From assembly GCA_927441705.1 (NCBI GenBank), contig CAKMKH010000060.1:77194-113146 (forward strand): 35,953 nucleotides of DNA. Direction: 5' to 3'. Source of the DNA: an uncultured Acholeplasmataceae bacterium. GTDB lineage: Bacteria; Bacillota_I; Bacilli_A; Acholeplasmatales; Acholeplasmataceae. Of this stretch, positions 35,062-35,953 are shown piece by piece. A program made the position numbers and the translations under genes. Numbering within the stretch: position 1 is the stretch's first letter; every line of letters starts with the position of its first letter. Below the pieces are notes generated by a model. That model was not told the origin of the DNA and did no database searches. It was given only the letters and a program-made list of their open reading frames with translations.

Positions 35062-35320
35062 TTAATTTATTAAGATTTCTTCTAAGTTTTCTCTATCTAA
35101 TAAGATAATAATTCTTTGTCCTTTAAGCTCAATATAACTTTGATCTTTAAATAGTTTTAAAGTTCTACTTAAAGCTTCACTGCTCATTCCAAGTTCGTTT
35201 GCCCATTCCCTCTTTGAGATTGGTAAAACAATTTGTTTTAATTTGAAATCTAAAATTGCTTTTGCAACTCGCTTTTCAACTGTAAGTAAATCTACCCCAA
35301 CAGAAATCACACAAGCACAC
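35062..35320 (-). pseudogene. CRP/FNR-family regulator, C-terminal fragment (copy 1)
   Basis: About 85 codons encode only the DNA-binding end of a CRP/FNR-type regulator: VEKRVAKAILDFKLKQIVLP, then ISKREWANELGMSSEALSRTLKLFKDQSYIEL and a normal-looking C-terminus (GQRIIILLDRENLEEILIN). The sensory N-terminal domain is missing. Upstream the frame runs through ACVISVGVD to 35320, then meets unrelated DNA and a stop (TAG). A GTG at 35310 has no ribosome site. This is most likely a truncated gene, though a stand-alone HTH peptide cannot be excluded. Confidence 0.75.
35216..35320. repeat. 105-bp direct repeat, copy 1
   Basis: Identical over 105 bp to 35849-35953 (offset 633). Left of it, similarity falls but continues through the regulator fragment. 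Right of it (35321), sequence changes abruptly to the surface-protein fragment. Confidence 0.95.
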
Positions 35321-35503
35321 TATGAATTATTACATTCTGATACAGTCATATACAATCAAAGTATTATGGAATACGTACCATTACGAGATGGATATACATT
35401 TAGTGGTTGGTACAGTGATATCAATTTAAAAACACCATATATATTTGGGTCTATGCCCGCAGAAGATATTACACTTCATGGTAAATGGGTATCAAATGAT
35501 TGA
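35321..35503 (+). pseudogene. Fragment of an InlB/Flg_new-repeat surface protein (C-terminal end)
   Basis: About 60 codons plus stop with no start of their own. PLRDGYTFSGWYSDINLKTP followed by YIFGSMPAEDITLHGKWV is the Listeria-Bacteroides (InlB B-type, Flg_new) repeat, found in tandem in long secreted proteins. The frame runs backwards into the antisense strand of the regulator fragment, so the 86-codon open frame from 35243 is a chance chimera. It appears to be the last repeat of a lost large surface-protein gene. Confidence 0.65.
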
Positions 35504-35607
35504 AAAAAATATTTTATTGGCTCAACACCCCACAATAAGTAGATAGTTGAAGAACCTATTTTGATACAAAGAAATCACTACTTTCAAACAAATCCAAAAT
35601 AAAAGGG
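35504..35607. other. Gap with no recognisable gene
   Basis: No gene, hairpin terminator or promoter is evident between the surface-protein fragment and the inverted-repeat element. The sequence could be debris of a mobile element, but I find no protein match by eye on either strand. Confidence 0.4.
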
Positions 35608-35764
35608 CGAAATTAAGCCATAATTTAGGGGTGTTAAAATTTCTACACGATATGACGCAAGGGTGCTAAAAATACACGATATTACACTAGTGTGCTAAAA
35701 TATTTTCACGATTTGAAGGTAGGGGTGCTAAATTGTATTACCCCTAAATTATGGCTTAAGTTCG
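35608..35764. mobile_element. Small inverted-repeat element with internal tandem motifs (MITE-like or IS-end remnant)
   Basis: Perfect 20-bp inverted arms TTAAGCCATAATTTAGGGGT (35613-35632) and complement (35740-35759), extended to 25 bp with one mismatch. Inside, a motif GGGTGCTAAAA is repeated four times at 29-33-bp steps (TGYTA at 35632, 35664, 35693, 35726). The first three copies are followed by CACGAT. No coding capacity. TTAA at both outer ends could be a target duplication or part of the arms. Repeated TGCTAAA/CACGA words near a terminus recall IS21-family transposase-binding ends, so it may be a non-autonomous derivative (inference). The right arm joins the regulator copy 2 exactly where its reading frame is broken. 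Confidence 0.6.
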
Positions 35765-35953
35765 ATATCCCCTTGATCTTTGAATATTTTTAAGGTTCTA
35801 CTTAAAGCCTCACTACTCATACCAAGCTCATTTGCCCACTCTCTTTTAGAGATTGGTAAAACAATTTGTTTTAATTTGAAATCTAAAATTGCTTTTGCAA
35901 CTCGCTTTTCAACTGTAAGTAAATCTACCCCAACAGAAATCACACAAGCACAC
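35749..35953 (-). pseudogene. CRP/FNR-family regulator fragment (copy 2), broken at its C-terminus, open at window edge
   Basis: It encodes the same helix-turn-helix region as copy 1 (ISKREWANELGMSSEALSRT, then LKIFKDQGDIEL) and then runs into the inverted-repeat element, giving Lys-Pro-stop in place of the last ~20 residues. The upstream side is still open at the window end, so the sensory domain may lie beyond it. The differences from copy 1 (LKIFKDQGD against LKLFKDQSY, plus many silent changes) show a paralogue and not a simple duplication, apart from the identical 105-bp part. Confidence 0.7.
35849..35953. repeat. 105-bp direct repeat, copy 2 (reaches window end)
   Basis: Identical to 35216-35320. 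The last base of the window corresponds exactly to the last base before the junction at 35320/35321. Confidence 0.95.

Noticed and set aside
35243-35503. Open frame of 86 codons on the plus strand
   Set aside because: Its first 26 codons are antisense to the regulator fragment and it has no ribosome site. Only the part after 35320 resembles a real protein, so it is a junction artefact.
35632-35738. CRISPR array from the spaced repeats in the inverted-repeat element
   Set aside because: The repeats are short, imperfect and contiguous with conserved sequence between them. There are no unique spacers and no cas genes.
32514-35953. Integrase-type att site at the tRNA-Leu 3' end
   Set aside because: No repeat of the tRNA 3' end (TCTTCCGCACCA) and no integrase gene are found downstream in the window.
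1-35953. UGA read as tryptophan (genetic code 4), common in Mollicutes
   Set aside because: TGA ends several genes at the expected family length (for example pheS, rpe, the sigma factor and the binding protein), and Trp positions use TGG.

Overview
The window looks like core chromosome of an Acholeplasma-type mollicute (Acholeplasmataceae). The DNA is very AT-rich and the gene set is Firmicute-like: PolC-type polymerase III, a T-box, and B. subtilis-like order around rlmN-rsgA-rpe-thiN-rpmB-fakA. Tryptophan is encoded by TGG and TGA is a true stop in several genes, so this is the standard code and not the Mycoplasma/Spiroplasma code. No peptidoglycan gene is seen. The genus is inferred from these traits and was not checked against a database.

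Layout. (1) 1-7638: alpha-glucan metabolism. It holds the 3' part of a glycogen branching enzyme, a leftward pair (cyclomaltodextrinase/neopullulanase-type amylase and a LacI-family regulator), and a divergent rightward pair (GH13 alpha-glucosidase and MalQ). A perfect match to the cre/LacI-family operator consensus lies between the divergent pairs. (2) 7654-9882: leftward polar amino-acid ABC transporter operon behind a leader that can form a terminator or a competing hairpin. (3) 10171-12901: acpP and leuS, each with its own promoter and terminator. (4) 13041-15780: an ECF-like sigma factor, a one-pass membrane protein likely to be its anti-sigma factor, and a lipoprotein carrying an RsgI-like DINPS domain plus a long coiled coil. 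The sigma gene and the lipoprotein gene share an unusual promoter-like motif. This is the best candidate here for an undescribed system. (5) 15831-17307: leftward ytqA/ytqB pair (tRNA wobble-uridine modification). (6) 17378-23404: DUF1189 membrane protein, polC and a Bax-inhibitor-1-like protein. (7) 23443-27048: Phe T-box leader and pheST. (8) 27113-32484: rlmN-rsgA-rpe-thiN, divergent rpmB, and fakA. (9) 32514-32599: tRNA-Leu(GAG).

(10) 32674-35953 looks accessory. It has a metal-efflux P1B-type ATPase with an SmtB/CzrA-like ArsR repressor. Beyond that is a broken zone: two partial copies of a CRP/FNR-family regulator in direct orientation, a fragment of an InlB/Flg_new-repeat surface protein, and a ~140-160-bp inverted-repeat element full of short tandem motifs. 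The window stops exactly where the two regulator copies would be expected to diverge, suggesting a repeat-induced contig end.

The glucan genes together could trim, transfer and hydrolyse malto-oligosaccharides under LacI-type control. The sigma/anti-sigma/lipoprotein set could report on the state of the membrane surface in a wall-less cell.
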